Positions 21,119 to 32,469 of a DNA stretch of 64,000 nucleotides are shown piece by piece. Both the position numbers and the translations under genes were made by a program. The notes beneath the pieces were generated by a model that did no database searches, was not told where the DNA came from, and saw only the letters and a program-made list of their open reading frames with translations. The DNA comes from Polyporus tsugae. Lineage: Eukaryota > Basidiomycota > Agaricomycetes > Polyporales > Polyporaceae. Numbering within the stretch: position 1 is the stretch's first letter; the number at the start of each line of letters is the position of its first letter. The stretch covers positions 930,001 to 994,000 of the forward strand of contig JAHRBS010000003.1 of the NCBI GenBank assembly GCA_024305745.1. The letters are read 5' to 3'.

Positions 21119-23099
21119 ATGCGTTTCTCATTAGCAGCAGCAGCTGTTGCTACCGCCTTCCTCAGTCGGGTCGCCGCAAATCTTCCTGAAAAGATCTATG
21201 GCGTGAACCTTGGGTCATGGCTGGTCTTGGAACCATGGATGCTCCCCCAAGGTACACAATTCGTCCCATGTGTTGTTTTAGTGCGTTCGCTGACGCTGCT
21301 ACGTACATAGAGTGGACCGACATGGGCGGTGATGTCGCAAGTTGCAGTAGTTCGTGTTCCGAATGCATTGGTTCCGAGTTGTACGTACCACGTCGCTTCA
21401 CCACGGCCACATACTGACGCCGATTCAGCTCTTTTGTCCAGGCGTATCCCAAAACTGCCGACGCAAAGTTCCAAGAGCATTGGTACTTGTGATGTGCATC
21501 AGAGGTGTCGAGAACTTTCTGATCTCATGTGTAGGGAGACATGGTTCAATCAGAACGATGTCAATGCCCTTGTAGATGACGGCATCAATACCGTCCGCGT
21601 CCCTGTAGGTTTTCCGTTTGCACCGAGATTTTTTCTACTTACTGATTACAATCGTTTCGATAGCTGGGATACTGGATCGTAGAGCGTCTCGTTGATCGGC
21701 AGACTGAGTTCTACCCTCGTGGCGGAATCAAGCAATTGGTATGCGCGTCTCATCTGACACTCGGAATGATCTCTGACTCGACTTCGCGATAGCAACGTGG
21801 CCTGAAGCAACTGAAGGCTGCCGGGATAAATGCCATTCTCGACCATCACGCGCCTCCTGGTGTACAAACCCCCGGGCAGTCCTTCACCGGCCACTGTACA
21901 GATGACGTTGAGTTTTACGTCAGTTTACCTCAACGCGTTCAGCGACATGCGAGGCTAATGGCTCTGGCAGACTCCTTACAACTACCAACGTGCACTCGTT
22001 TGGACCGCCGTCATGACTGCACTGTCGCACCTCGACCCCAGCTTCGGCTCAGTCTTCGCCATTGAAGCTGTAAATGAGCCAATTATGGATGCCACTAAGA
22101 CCCCAAACTACGGTGACTGTGAGTGTTCTTCGCCCTCACCTCCATGGTCCCTTGCTCACCCGTTTGGAACGCCAGTCCAGAAGAACTTCGTCCAGACCAT
22201 CCGCGCCGTCGAGTTTGCTCTAGGCGTCGGCCAGCCTTTCCTCGATCTCTCCTCAACTCTGAGGGCGTCGAGTGTGAACGTCACAACATCCATCAACGCC
22301 ACTATCTCCGGCTCTCACCAGGTCAACCCCCAAGTCCAGGCGGCCATCCTCTCCTCCGTCCCAATTCTGGTAGAACTCAGCGAAGAGCTGGGGTTCAGCC
22401 TGCTCCTGGGAGTCATAGGCGAGAAAAGGGATCCTCTAGTCGCGAAGTACGTGTTCGGTCTGCTAACTGTCGAACATGTCGCTCATGGAGGGCCGCCAGC
22501 TTCATGGATGTGAACTGGCAGTACAACAACCCCTCAAACCCCGCCGACGCTGCTATCGGCCCAACGGGCTACGACAACCACTTGTACTACAGCTTCGGTG
22601 TACATTTTCTCTGCCTCCGTCGTCTTCTCGTCCGCACTTCCTGACCTTGTACCTCCTAGGGTGTCGCTGATGCGAACGAGGACGCGTACATGACCAGCAT
22701 CTGCAATCTCCAGCGTGTCCAGAACGATGCTGCGCTCGGAGACTCGCCGCTCTGGTTCGGCGAGTGGGGGCTCCCTACCCAGTTCAACGCGTCGGACGCG
22801 TTCCTTTACAAGTGGGCCGACGCGCAGAAGCTCGCGTATTCCGAGGGCCAAGGCTGGATTGTAAGTGTTTCGCCCAATCCACTGCCTTCTCACCCGGCAG
22901 AACAGACAGGCTAACGTGCACTGGACAACGTCTCTGGCAGTTCTGGAACTTCAAGACAGAGATCTCCGCGCTCGCCGGGGACCTGTCTCGGCAATGGTCC
23001 TACCTTGATGGCGTGAAGCGCGGATACCTGACGAAGGACCCCTCGGAGCTCCATGATCCCAACGTCTGCGCGCCATACGTTACTGCCACTCGTCGCTGA
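21119..23099 (+). CDS. secreted GH5 exo-beta-1,3-glucanase-like glycoside hydrolase
   Basis: The start ATG 21119 gives a signal peptide (MRFSLAAAAVATAFLS, Ala-Ala cleavage region). About nine short exons follow; the first two are 21119-21251 and 21311-21380. Conserved blocks appear in order: GVNLGSWLVLEPWMLP, EWTDMGGD, ETWFNQNDVNALVDDGINTVRVPV, LGYWIVE, GGIKQLQRGLKQLKAAGINAILDHHA, FGSVFAIEAVNEP (acid/base Glu near 22077), WQYNNP, YDNHLYYSFG, LWFGEWGLPT (nucleophile Glu near 22764) and WNFKTE. The stop is at 23097. Both catalytic glutamates and the WNFK end block are present, so it should be active. The likely role is trimming of beta-1,3-glucan in the cell wall or extracellular matrix. It is tandem to, but otherwise unrelated to, the HET pseudogene. 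Confidence 0.92.
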
Positions 23100-24089
23100 G
23101 GCGCATCCCGCCTGGAAACCACACATTCGCCCGTCGTCTGCGGTCGTGCACGACCGTCAGCGCAACCTCGAGCATGCACCGAACTTCGTTCACCAACTTA
23201 TATCCGCCTCGACTTTCGACTTTCGGTTCTCACACCACTGGCCGCGCTCTATCTCCTCTCGCACTTTTGTCCTTCTTCATACTCGCCCACCTTCAATTGG
23301 CCAGCTCAAAAGAACCATAGGTGCATACCGCTAGTGTAGCGGTGGCCTCAATCCTCGAGATATCATGCGAAGCTGCAATGCGATGCACCTCCTTTTGACT
23401 CGGATGACTGAGACGGTTCTGGAAGCGAAGTTTAACAACCATTCAGAGTACACGCGCAAATCATAGATAATCAATATAATGCTGTACAAGTACGACCCTA
23501 CTGTCCACGAAGTGAGCAGCGGTTGTGGAATAACTTAGAGTCGAGGGAGATCCGAGGACGAAAGGAGGTGCGGAACTTGACAACAACTGGAACTAGTATC
23601 TATGGGGTTGTGCTGGTCTTCGTGATGTGGATGGCAGGATTTTGGAATTCAATGCAAGATTGGGGTGAGGAAGGAGGAGAAATAGACGAGATACGCTTTC
23701 CTATGTAGTTGTCGGATTAGAGTGATCTGTGCTCCGAGCAGTCGGGCAATCTTGGTCGCCTCTCTTCCATGAACTCAACATGACTGTAATGATGCTTGTC
23801 CAACCGTCGCTCAACTTGAAAGCGGCCTGCGAACGTCAACAATCAAGACAGATCATAGAAAAGAGAAACTAAAGAAGCATAGTGTGGATGAAACTCATCC
23901 TTTCGTACTTGGTAACTGACAATCCTCTAAACAGTACTACATACTCCACGATCGGAAACATCTCTTTCCTATGTCAAATCGGGTTTATCCTCATCTCCAC
24001 CGCCCCTGGAAGCGCGAGCAACAAAACACGCACGTTGAAGTTCACGTTCCCTTCAGAGCTCGAAGGATACCTGAGCCGCAGCGAGTCAA
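23100..24089. other. intergenic, nothing supported
   Basis: About 1 kb separates the GH5 stop from the 3' end of the first array gene. It has AT-rich 3' flank and short frames only. One plus frame at 23882-24118 is open but has no family resemblance and no splice partners. Confidence 0.4.
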
Positions 24090-24935
24090 TCAGCATTCAC
24101 GGACCTCCTGAAACCTAATCATACTCACCTCTGCAATGCATTTTGCGGCCTCCGCGACCAACAAGCCCTGGAAGCACGTCAGGTGCTCGTACGCAATTTC
24201 GGAGCACGTCGGACACCCCATAGCACCCTGCACCGCCTGCCAGAGGTGTTGTTCGCCCATCACGGCATCCGGGTCCGGGCTCGTGCGCAGTATGGCAACG
24301 AGCTCCTTCCAGAGCTGAACGAACCACGGCGCGTCCGCGCATAGCGCACTGCACGCATCCCCGGGGACATGCCCGACGTGCTCGACGCAGGTCGCGCAGG
24401 TGCGCCACGTCCACGCGTATCCACGGACGACCTCCGTGGGCGGTGGCCCAAGGTCGATGAGCGGCATCAAGGCGACCATGCACCTCAGACGGTAGGAGAC
24501 CAGAGGCTTGAACGTCTCCCAGGTCGGGGCGCCCCCGAGAATCGAACGGTGCATCTCGTTGTCGAGCTCTTCCCGCGTGAAGCGGAGTGCCGCGCGCGCA
24601 GCGTAGCGGATATCGTCTACGCGACCGAGCCTGCCTAGAATGCCGCCCGTCCGTACGAAGAGGGAGTAGCAGGCCACGGGCTGTTCGCGAATAAGGTTGG
24701 CGTGTGAGGCCTCCACGGCTGAACCAAACTCGAGATTGTGAGAGATAAGAGGGACGTTTGCAAGTGCGGAAGAGAAGACGTGAGCGTCTGTGGGGGAGAG
24801 GGTGCGGAGGATCCCGTCAGCAGAGGGTAGAACGAGGGGAGGCGGCATGCGACGGGATGCGTAGTCGGAGAGGGCCCTAGGCCTGAGGTGGATGAGGATT
24901 TCCTGGAAGGGGCTTGGTCCGAAGGAGGACGACAT
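24090..24935 (-). CDS. array gene A: protein resembling the post-BTB region of agaricomycete BTB proteins
   Basis: A single open exon of 281 residues starts at ATG 24935. The N-terminus (LPSADGILRTLSPTDAHVF) is short. The main body is an all-alpha-looking region with DDIRYAARAALRFTREELD, FKPLVSYRLRC and GYAWTWRTCATCVEHVG..CSALCADAPWF, then the C-terminal CPTCSEIAYEHLTCFQGLLV. Spaced Cys/His pairs suggest one or two structural metal sites. Agaricomycete BTB proteins carry a region like this after the BTB fold, but no BTB domain is present here. Gene B at 26680-27603 is a clear paralogue and a third, broken copy follows. If the family reading is right, it could act as a partner or decoy of BTB/Cullin-3 adaptors; that is inference. 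Confidence 0.72.
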   Translation of the reverse strand: MSSSFGPSPFQEILIHLRPRALSDYASRRMPPPLVLPSADGILRTLSPTDAHVFSSALANVPLISHNLEFGSAVEASHANLIREQPVACYSLFVRTGGILGRLGRVDDIRYAARAALRFTREELDNEMHRSILGGAPTWETFKPLVSYRLRCMVALMPLIDLGPPPTEVVRGYAWTWRTCATCVEHVGHVPGDACSALCADAPWFVQLWKELVAILRTSPDPDAVMGEQHLWQAVQGAMGCPTCSEIAYEHLTCFQGLLVAEAAKCIAEVSMIRFQEVREC

Positions 24936-24990
24936 GGCTGTGGATCAGGGCAGATGATGGGGGTGAGTGCTTGGTCCTCAACTGGACACC

Positions 24991-25000
24991 TACTTATAGG
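24991..25000 (-). promoter_or_regulatory. TATA-like element of array gene A
   Basis: CCTATAAGTA on the minus strand lies about 56 nt upstream of the ATG. The surrounding ACTGGAC...TACTTATA is shared with the same position of gene B (27671-27690), so the promoter was duplicated along with the gene. Confidence 0.5.
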
Positions 25001-25099
25001 AGACCGGCACTGTACAAATGGTGACCGTGTACCCGTCGACTACTGCAATGGCATAAACAGGGATTCGAAAGGACCCTGCCAGAGGTTGATGGCCGCTTG

Positions 25100-26670
25100 A
25101 ACAGATGCCTTCTAGGACAACACGTTCCTCGAATTTGCCTTTGACGGTTCATGCTTCGAACTCGGAAGTCGCTGAGCCCTGTGACAACAGTGACCAGGTG
25201 TCTTTCGGAGTGTCTGGACGCGATGACTCACATTCGAAGTTCCGGCTCATGTACAAACTCCATGACAAGAAAGGAAGAATCTTGACGCGGGGGTCGAAGT
25301 GCACTTCAAAATTCATTCTCGCTTGTCCATGGGCTGTAACAACGTCTACCTGGAGGAGTGCCATTCTCCTCATGTTGTCACAAAGAACCTCGCACCGTTG
25401 AGCATCGGAAACCTCGGAAGACGTGGAAGTCAACGCCGTCAAAGCTGTGCAGTGGGCTATCTGCTTCTCGGTATCAATCCCTCATTTCTATGCCTCGAGG
25501 TGACCCGAAACGGAAGAATCTCATCCCGCTGTGTTCGGCAACCGGCACTCATGTGAAAGGGCAAGTCTTCCAGGACTGGAAGCCCAATATCTGCCGCCCA
25601 AAATCGCATCCAGACCCCAGCTCGTCACCGTAGAAGCCCAAGAAGCAACATGCTGCTACACTGCCACCTTCAGACCCGGGATGGCACCTGATCAACCCTC
25701 AGTCAATATTCACACAGCTCACAAAACATGATTCCTCACAAAGGACGAGAGGAAGCGCAGAAGACGGCAAGACGGTGGCACTGTCAGTGGGCGGAGCGCG
25801 CTCCGCCTTGAGGACAAAATGTTCTTCCTTCGTGTCAAGTTCCTTGCTTCGCATTGACTCCGAAGTTACTGGAGCTTGTGACATTGATTCGTGAACATCT
25901 GTCCATCAAGGTGGTTGTTTTGGGAAGCCGAGCGGCTGTGGAAGGCTGCGAGAGTTACTACTTACAGTAGTCGCGGCAGGTCTGCCAGCAAGATTTATCT
26001 CACCGCTATGAGGTGCCATTCTCATATGCCGATACTCCCGCTGAGCGTCTGCGTCCTCCTCGTGTTGACACAGCACCAGTCTTCGAAGTTCGGTGTGACA
26101 ACATGTCAGCGGGTGTTCCCCACATACGGCCGCACACACCTTACGTCTTCCTCCGCTTAGCAGTGTCAGGGTCTTTGCGACCTTGCCCTTGTGGCATCGT
26201 GTCAGTATCCAACGGGCTTCGACAGGCATGCAACCACGCACCGAATCATGTTCAAGTTGCACGCCCACTCAGCCTGCTGACAAGCAGCCGACATCCAGTG
26301 TGAATCGGAACCATGCACGAAGTGGTGGCCACCTTCTGCCATTCAGCGAGCTTCGGCAGAGCTGTCAAGGAAGAGCAGCGCCATCATCATCTCCGTATCC
26401 GTGCAACACATCATGCGGCCCACAAGGATAGTCTCATACCAGAGGACTGTCCGAGTCGACAAGGCTGCCGAGGGGGATCTATAGTTCCGTGTAATCTGAT
26501 CACAGTCGATACACGTCGCGTTCCTCCAAACGACAAGTTTGCCATAGCCAGAAACTCAATCATTCCTACCACATCGAGACCCAACCGGCCAAGCCCACCC
26601 CCCACGAAGCACAAACAGCACGCCCCACGTCCCTTTCAGAGAACAAAGGGAACCTAACCGGCCGTCAGTC
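25100..26670. repeat. duplicated upstream/downstream flanks of the array, no intact gene
   Basis: Blocks here recur between array genes B and C. Sequence 25105-25400 resembles 28290-28600 (shared GACACG-type block, GCCCTGTGACAA, GATGACTCAC, GACAAGAA.GGAAG, TTCATTCTC). Sequence 26013-26160 resembles 28525-28625 (CCTCCTCGTG.TG, ACTTCGA.GTT, ATAACATGT-like, CTTACGTCTTCC). Sequence 25576-25735 resembles 29100-29235 (upstream of the last exon end of gene C). Similarity is diverged and broken by indels. No protein frame is conserved. Confidence 0.6.
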
Positions 26671-26679
26671 AGTCAACGC

Positions 26680-27603
26680 TCACGCAGATCCCTCAATCCA
26701 AGGCGCGCTCACCTCCGCGATCCGCTTCGCAGCCTCCACGACCAACAGACCCTGGAAGCACCTCAAGTGCTCAGCCGCGACCTTGGAGCACGTCGGACAC
26801 GCCATCGCGTCCTGCAACGCCTGCAAGAAGTGCTGGTGGCCCTGGACGAGCACGGCGTCCGGGTCCGGTCGCGCGCGCAGAATCGCGACGAGCTCCCTCC
26901 AAAGGGCGATGAACCACGGCGCGTCCGCGCAGAGCATGCCGCACGCGCCTCGCTCGACGTGCCGGGCGCAACCCACGCAGGTGCGCCACGTCCACGCATA
27001 CCCGCGGAGGACGTCCGCAGGCGGGGGCCCGAGCTCGATGAGCGGACTGAGCGCGGCGGCGCATGCGTGGCGGTAGGAGACCAGCGGCTTGAACATCTCC
27101 CACGTCGTGTTGATGCACGCCTTCGCCGAAAGCTGCATCTTGTCGTCGAGCTCCTCCACTGTCAGGCGGAGAGCGGCGCGGGCGGCGTAGTGCATGTCGT
27201 CTATGCCGGGCTCGAGCATGAGGCCGGAGAGCCGCGAGAACTCCGGGTCGGCAAAAAAGAGCACCGGGTGTTCGCGGGCATATCGGACGTGTGTGGCATT
27301 CATTGCCAAGTAGGATTGAACCATTTGAGCGTGAAGTGTGGCAAGGAAGGGGTGAGCGTTAACATCAGCGGGAGTTTCCAGGGGGTGCCGTTTCGCGAAG
27401 GCCGGGGTCTGGGAGATGAGAGGGACACCTGCGAGGACAGAGCGGAAGACGTCGGCGTCAGTGGGAGAGAGGGTGGGGAGGATCTCTTCAACGGAGGGAT
27501 GGACATCGGGAAGACGGGCGTGGCAGGGCGTTGAGGGCCGGCGGAAGAGGGTTAAGCGGGTGAGGAGGCCCTCCAAAGTGTCGGGTCCTGAGGTGGACGA
27601 CAT
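26680..27603 (-). CDS. array gene B: paralogue of gene A, post-BTB-like protein
   Basis: A single exon of 307 residues starts at ATG 27603. It aligns with gene A almost throughout: EEILPTLSPTDADVFRSVLAGVPLIS, DDMHYAARAALRLTVEELDDKM, WEMFKPLVSYRHAC, PLIELGPPPADVLRGYAWTWRTC, LCADAPWFIALWRELVAIL, CPTCSKVAAEHLRCFQGLLV and AAKRIAEV. It is longer than A by an internal segment of about 30 residues after the N-terminal block (MVQSYLAMNATHVRYAREH). The Cys/His pattern is kept (CVGCARHV...CGMLCAD; CPTC). The GC content is higher than in the flanks. Function unknown; cytosolic or nuclear by absence of signals. Conservation of frame and cysteines between A and B argues that both are under selection. Confidence 0.75.
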   Translation of the reverse strand: MSSTSGPDTLEGLLTRLTLFRRPSTPCHARLPDVHPSVEEILPTLSPTDADVFRSVLAGVPLISQTPAFAKRHPLETPADVNAHPFLATLHAQMVQSYLAMNATHVRYAREHPVLFFADPEFSRLSGLMLEPGIDDMHYAARAALRLTVEELDDKMQLSAKACINTTWEMFKPLVSYRHACAAALSPLIELGPPPADVLRGYAWTWRTCVGCARHVERGACGMLCADAPWFIALWRELVAILRARPDPDAVLVQGHQHFLQALQDAMACPTCSKVAAEHLRCFQGLLVVEAAKRIAEVSAPWIEGSA

Positions 27604-27680
27604 GGCTATTGGTCAGGGTGGACAATTGAGGCAAGAGTACGCAACTACTATAGGAAAGCCCTGTCATGAACTGGACGCTT

Positions 27681-27690
27681 ACTTATATGG
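27681..27690 (-). promoter_or_regulatory. TATA-like element of array gene B
   Basis: CCATATAAGT on the minus strand lies about 80 nt upstream of ATG 27603, in a block shared with the promoter of gene A. Confidence 0.5.
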
Positions 27691-29198
27691 GGCCAGCAAT
27701 GTGGAAAGGGTGATCGTGCACGATGACTTGACCGTTGAGCCCCGTGGACAAAGGCTTTGTCCATAAACCTGCAGTGGGAAGTGCGTGTAACTGCTTCCCT
27801 CGAAGTGGGTAGTGCGACGGTGGAAACATGGGTTCGAAGGGACCCTGGCACAGGCTGACGGTCGCCTGGACAGGTGCCCTACACCCGAATGTCCAGCGCT
27901 TTCAGATTTCGGAAATGCCGCGATGCGGCTTCCAGAACTGCTTCTGGCCCGTTGCGACGGCGCACATGGACGCATGTACGCCGGTATTCGCACGTTGGGG
28001 CATACTACCCGCCGACTGGAGGCGCACAGCAGTAAACCTACATGATCGGCGTGTTAGCAAAATGAATGGGGTGAACGAGGAAGTGGCATACTATATGCGG
28101 ACGAACAGCGGACCCTATGCCAGGGAGTGTACATGGAGTGACTCAGACACCTTGAGTCAGCTTGCATGTTGAAGCGAATAGGGAGAGTGGAACGAGAGCC
28201 TGGGTAAGTAATGGAAGGGATCAGGCTGGTGGGAGCGAAACGACGCTCACGTCAATGAGATTACGAGACGGCAATGGGTGGGAGGGTTCTCTGCCGGCTT
28301 CTAGGATGCCACGTTCCTTCGGGTCGTATTCCTGCTTCATACTGGGCCCTGTGACAAGGTACTCGATCAGGGTGTTTACGCAACTCGGATGACTCACGTT
28401 TCCAGCCCACAGGATAGAGACTTCGAGACAAGAAGGGAAGCACCCCGACCCGGGGGCCCGAGGTACACTTTTCGTAGTTCATTCTCATATGTTCGTGCGA
28501 CTGTCTCTACCGAATGAGTGGCCTCCTCGTGGTGTCATGCCAATGACAGACTTCGAGGTTCTGCGATAACATGTGTGTTCCCCATCCTCCTTACGTCTTC
28601 CCGAGTCACTCGGTGAGAGTTCGCTCATGCTCGGATGTCCAAGCCATGTACTGCCTGGGTGACATTGTGACGACATTGTGTCGGTCAGAACTGGAGGGAG
28701 GCTTCGACGTCCGCATAACGACACACTCACCGATGTTGCGCGCTGAGGCAGGGCAAACTGACTTGGATATCTCTGGTGCTGTGCTCGTCAGCTTGATGAT
28801 GTCAACGACGGTCTCTTCAAAGTTCGATCCCACACAGGATGCGTCTACAAGCACCGTTGGGAAGGTTCATTCGGTAGAAGCCGCGTAGGATGGCGTCCGC
28901 TTCGAACTGTTCCAAAAGAGTGAGGCGGCTAGACGCAGGACCCTTTCCTGGTTTGTCGGCGCTCTCTGCCGCGATTCTTCTCTCTTCCTTATCCATGTTG
29001 AGCTTGTATCTACTCCTAGCTTTCTGTGCCTCAGGCCTCAATACACAAGAATCTCTTCCGGTCGTGTCCGGCAATTCACGGTCCCACGAATGGCATGTGT
29101 TCCTCAATACTCCAAATCGCGTCCACGCAGCCACAGAAGCGCCAAAAGCATGTTTGACGTCCCCTCCAGACCTGGACTTCCACCTGACCAGCCGTCAA

Positions 29199-30010
29199 TC
29201 ACCGCCAACACAGCTCCCGAAACCTATGAACACTCACCTCCGCAATCCGCTTTGCGGCCTCCACGACCAACAGACCATGGAAGTGCTCATGCGTGACCTT
29301 GGAGCAGGTAGAACACGCCATCGCACCCTGCAACACCTGCGAGAAGTACCGCCGCCAATGGACCAGTACGGCGTCCGGGTCCGGCCATGCGCGCAGAATC
29401 GCGACGAGCCGCTGCCAGAGCGCGACGAACCGCAGCGCGTCCGTGCAGAACGCGCCACACGTGCCCCGTCCGACGTGCCGGGCGCAGCCCGCGCAGCCCG
29501 CGCAGCCCGCGCAGGTGCGCCAGGTCCATGCGTATCCGCGGACGAGCGCCGCCGGCGGGGGCCCGAGGTTGATGAGCGGCCTGAGTGCAGCGGCGCATGC
29601 GTAGTGGGAGAACGTCTCCCACGTTGTGTTGACACACGTCCTTGCCGGAAGCCGCATCTTGTCATCGAGCTCCCCCGCTGTCAAGCGGAGAGAGGCGCGG
29701 GGTCGTCTCTGCAGTCGGGCTCAGAGTATATCACGAGGCTGGGCAGCCGCAGGAATGACGCGTAAAAAAGAACGGGCCGTTCGCGGGCATGCTGGGCAAG
29801 ACTGGCGTTGTTGTCCAAGGCGGTCTGTGGCGAGGAAGGAGATAGCGCTAGCCTCGGCGGGAACGGGAGGGTGCCGCTTCACGAAGGGTGGGGTGTGAGA
29901 GCTATGAGAGGGACGTCTACGAGGACGGAGCGGAAGACATAGGTGTCGGCGGCGGAGAGGGTGCGGAGGATCTCGTCAACGGAGGGTTGGACATCATGAG
30001 GACAATGAAG
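29199..30010 (-). pseudogene. array copy C: broken paralogue of genes A and B
   Basis: The 3' two thirds (29199-29684) are open and match B closely: ELDDKM, NTTWETF, PPPAALVRGYAWTWRTC, LWQRLVAILRAWPDPDAVL, CSTCSKVTHEHFHGLLV and EAAKRIAEV. Between the equivalents of FKPLVSYR and HACAAAL several residues are lost, and CAGC is repeated (see the 9-bp repeat). The N-terminal part is in other frames at about 29880-30000 (SVDEILRTLSAADTYVFRSVL, then VPLI), followed by stop codons and a short decayed stretch around 29700-29870. No single frame connects the ends, so I call it a pseudogene. Confidence 0.75.
29480..29514. repeat. 9-bp tandem repeat in pseudogene C
   Basis: About four copies of a 9-nt unit, CAGCCCGCG, followed by CAGGTGCGC. 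Genes A and B carry a single copy at the matching site. On the minus strand it duplicates the Cys-containing CAG residues after WTWRTC. Confidence 0.75.
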
Positions 30011-30524
30011 CTGATTTGACAGTCGCGGCGAGGGGCATCTGGTGATATTCTCAAGTGGCCAGACGTATGCGTGCTGAGAGGCCTGACAACGAAACGGGGT
30101 CGGGACAGCCATTGGACTCGGAGGAAGATATGGTATGGAGTGCACGTGGGCAAGCTCGCTGGCGTCTGAGTTCACCGTGGATGCCATATATAGATGCCAT
30201 AACAGCCGTGGAGGCCCTGAGTCTAGTAGAGAGCAAGCTATCGAGGAGATGCTCCCAGTTGGCTGCAGGCATCGGGAAATCGGCCAAAAAGCAGGACATG
30301 GCGCCCGTTGAAGCAACGCCTCTGCCGGACCCGGCCAGGTGCAGCAACCGGACCTGTGATGGTCACACCCACGTGATCGTGTTTGGCGGGGCATTTCTGG
30401 GCTGGACGACGAGGCGAGGGTTCAACATGTTTGTCCCCCGTCACCCACTCGCGTCCCTCGTTTAATAGAATGCCCCATCCTTGAAGGACTTGCATTCCCT
30501 TTCTCCTCCCCCCCCCAAGTCGAC

Positions 30525-31891
30525 ATGGACACCCTCACTTGCGGAATCTGCCTCGACCAGCTTAGGGTCCCTGTCTCCACCCCCTGCGGTATGTCTTCCT
30601 CGCCTCCTCTCCCTCCGCATTCTCACCAGAACCCATCTTGCCTAGGACATCTTTGCTGCGAAGCATGCCTCACGTCCTACCTTGAGACCAGCGCAGACGC
30701 GATGCACGCGTCCTGTCCAACTTGCAGGGCCCCCTTCACCATCGGTACGTTCACCCCTCTCCCTCGAGCACACGTCCCGAACCCCTCCCTCACTCTCGAA
30801 CGTGTGCATGTAGCGATCCCCGACCTTCGTTTTGTACCGAAAAAGTACCATACACTCATTATACCCAGCATCCGCCGCGTATTCATCGCCGACTCCTCCG
30901 AGAACGACGCGCAACATCAACCACCTGGAAGTGCGTCCACCACCAGCACCAACCGCGAGCTCCGTGCGCAGATCGCGACACTCACCGGCAAGGTCAACGC
31001 CCTCGTCCACGACAAAGGCCTCCTCATGGACCGCTGTGAGGCCGCCATCCGTGCCCGCGACGTTCACGCACAGGGCGAGCGCGCCATCCGGCTCGACAAG
31101 GAGCGCCTCGAACGTGAGCTCAAGGACCTCCGGCGCAAGTACGACTGCGTCAAGGGCAAGTACAAGGCTCTCAAAGCATTGTGAGTCTCCTCTCTCTCCC
31201 CTTCAAGCCCCCGCCCCCCCCCGCCCCCCCTATCGTCCCTCGTTGCATCCCGCTGACGACGGCGCGCGTTGCTAGGCAACACAATGCGCCGCTCGGCCCC
31301 TCCCTCGCGCCAGCGGCGACGACAGGGAAGCGCACGAGCCACCAGGCGGCGCTCGACGCGCTCCTCGACACCTCCTTGGCCTCATCCTCCGGCGGTCACA
31401 GCGCCAACCGCCACCACCCGCTGGACCTACCTACCAGCAGCGATACCCCCGCGGCGCGCATCCCGAAGCGCCCCCGCCTTCTCGGCTCCCCCTTCGACCT
31501 CGCAAAGCGCGTCGCGTCCCGCACCACCACGCGAAGCATCACGGGCGGGGGCATGGGCAGGGGGAGGAGCGGGATGCTCATCGACGAAGGCGAGGAGGGC
31601 GACTCCGGGTTCCGCGCGAGCGACTTCGAGCCAGACTTGGGCTTCGACTTTGACTTTGACCCGGAGATCGAGGGGGACTTTGACTTGGACTTGAGCTCGA
31701 GCGGGGGGCCGCAGCGCTCGGGGCTGCCTACGGGGGACGTGTTCTCGCCGAGGTCGCTGAGGGGCGGGCGGGGGAGCATCTCCTTCGAGTATGGGGAGGA
31801 GGTGGAGGAGGAGAAGGCGGACGAGAGGAGCGGGAGTGCGAGACTCGGAGGCGTGAGGCCGACGTGGTTGTTGTCGCCTGTAGATGAGTGA
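30525..31891 (+). CDS. RING-finger protein with coiled coil and acidic tail
   Basis: Four exons join exactly: 30525-30588, 30646-30744, 30814-31180 and 31276-31891, encoding 381 residues. Residues 5-54 are a C3HC4 RING: CGICLDQL, TPCGHLCCEACL, CPTCRAPF. After a short linker, residues about 95-175 form a heptad-rich coiled coil (RELRAQIATLTGKVNALVHDKG..RLERELKDLRRKYDCVKGKYKAL). The rest is low complexity with a basic stretch (IPKRPRLLGSP, nuclear-localisation-like) and an acidic aromatic run, FEPDLGFDFDFDPEIEGDFDLDL. The RING predicts E3 ubiquitin ligase activity with dimerisation through the coil; nucleus is likely. The architecture is common in agaricomycetes but not individually characterised to my knowledge. 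Confidence 0.9.
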
Positions 31892-32469
31892 GCAGTCCGT
31901 GTGGGAGGGAGTCCGGGATTGGGGAATGGGAGTAGTCCGTGAGTTGTTGTGCATATATCAGTATATGCTTAATACCATTGATTTCGAGCTTGGAAATGCC
32001 GTGTCCTTGGCCGACCCGAACTGGGAGCTCCATGACGACAAATGGACAAGGAAGCAGGGCGATGGCGCCTGATATCGAGAATGTCCGAAGGAAAGGCATG
32101 CGAAGGCGGAAATGAGTGCACACCCTTCCCCAAATTCGTCACTCGGGTGTGTAATGTTTATCGTTCAAGCGGTCATTCAATATCAATATTCAACGGGTCC
32201 TATGATATCCTGCAATCCGAGCCAGCCTGACTCGCACGAAAGGTTTGCGCCCTCGTCGTATGCCGCACATCCTCAGAGAGAAGCGAGGGCCCGAGACTTA
32301 CCGCTTTCAAGGCTGTCCGTCCTCGATTAACTCGACTACAGCTTTCCCAGTGCGTACCACTATTTCGCATCTACTCCACAACGAAGTTCAAGTTCGAGAA
32401 CTGGTGTATCCTTTTTCTTCACCTCGAGATCGTGCCATTCATCGAGCCTATTCGTGCAACCATCCAGTG

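Noticed and set aside
26767..27534. 255-codon plus-strand frame
   Set aside because: Antisense to array gene B. The minus-strand protein is conserved with gene A, the plus one is not.
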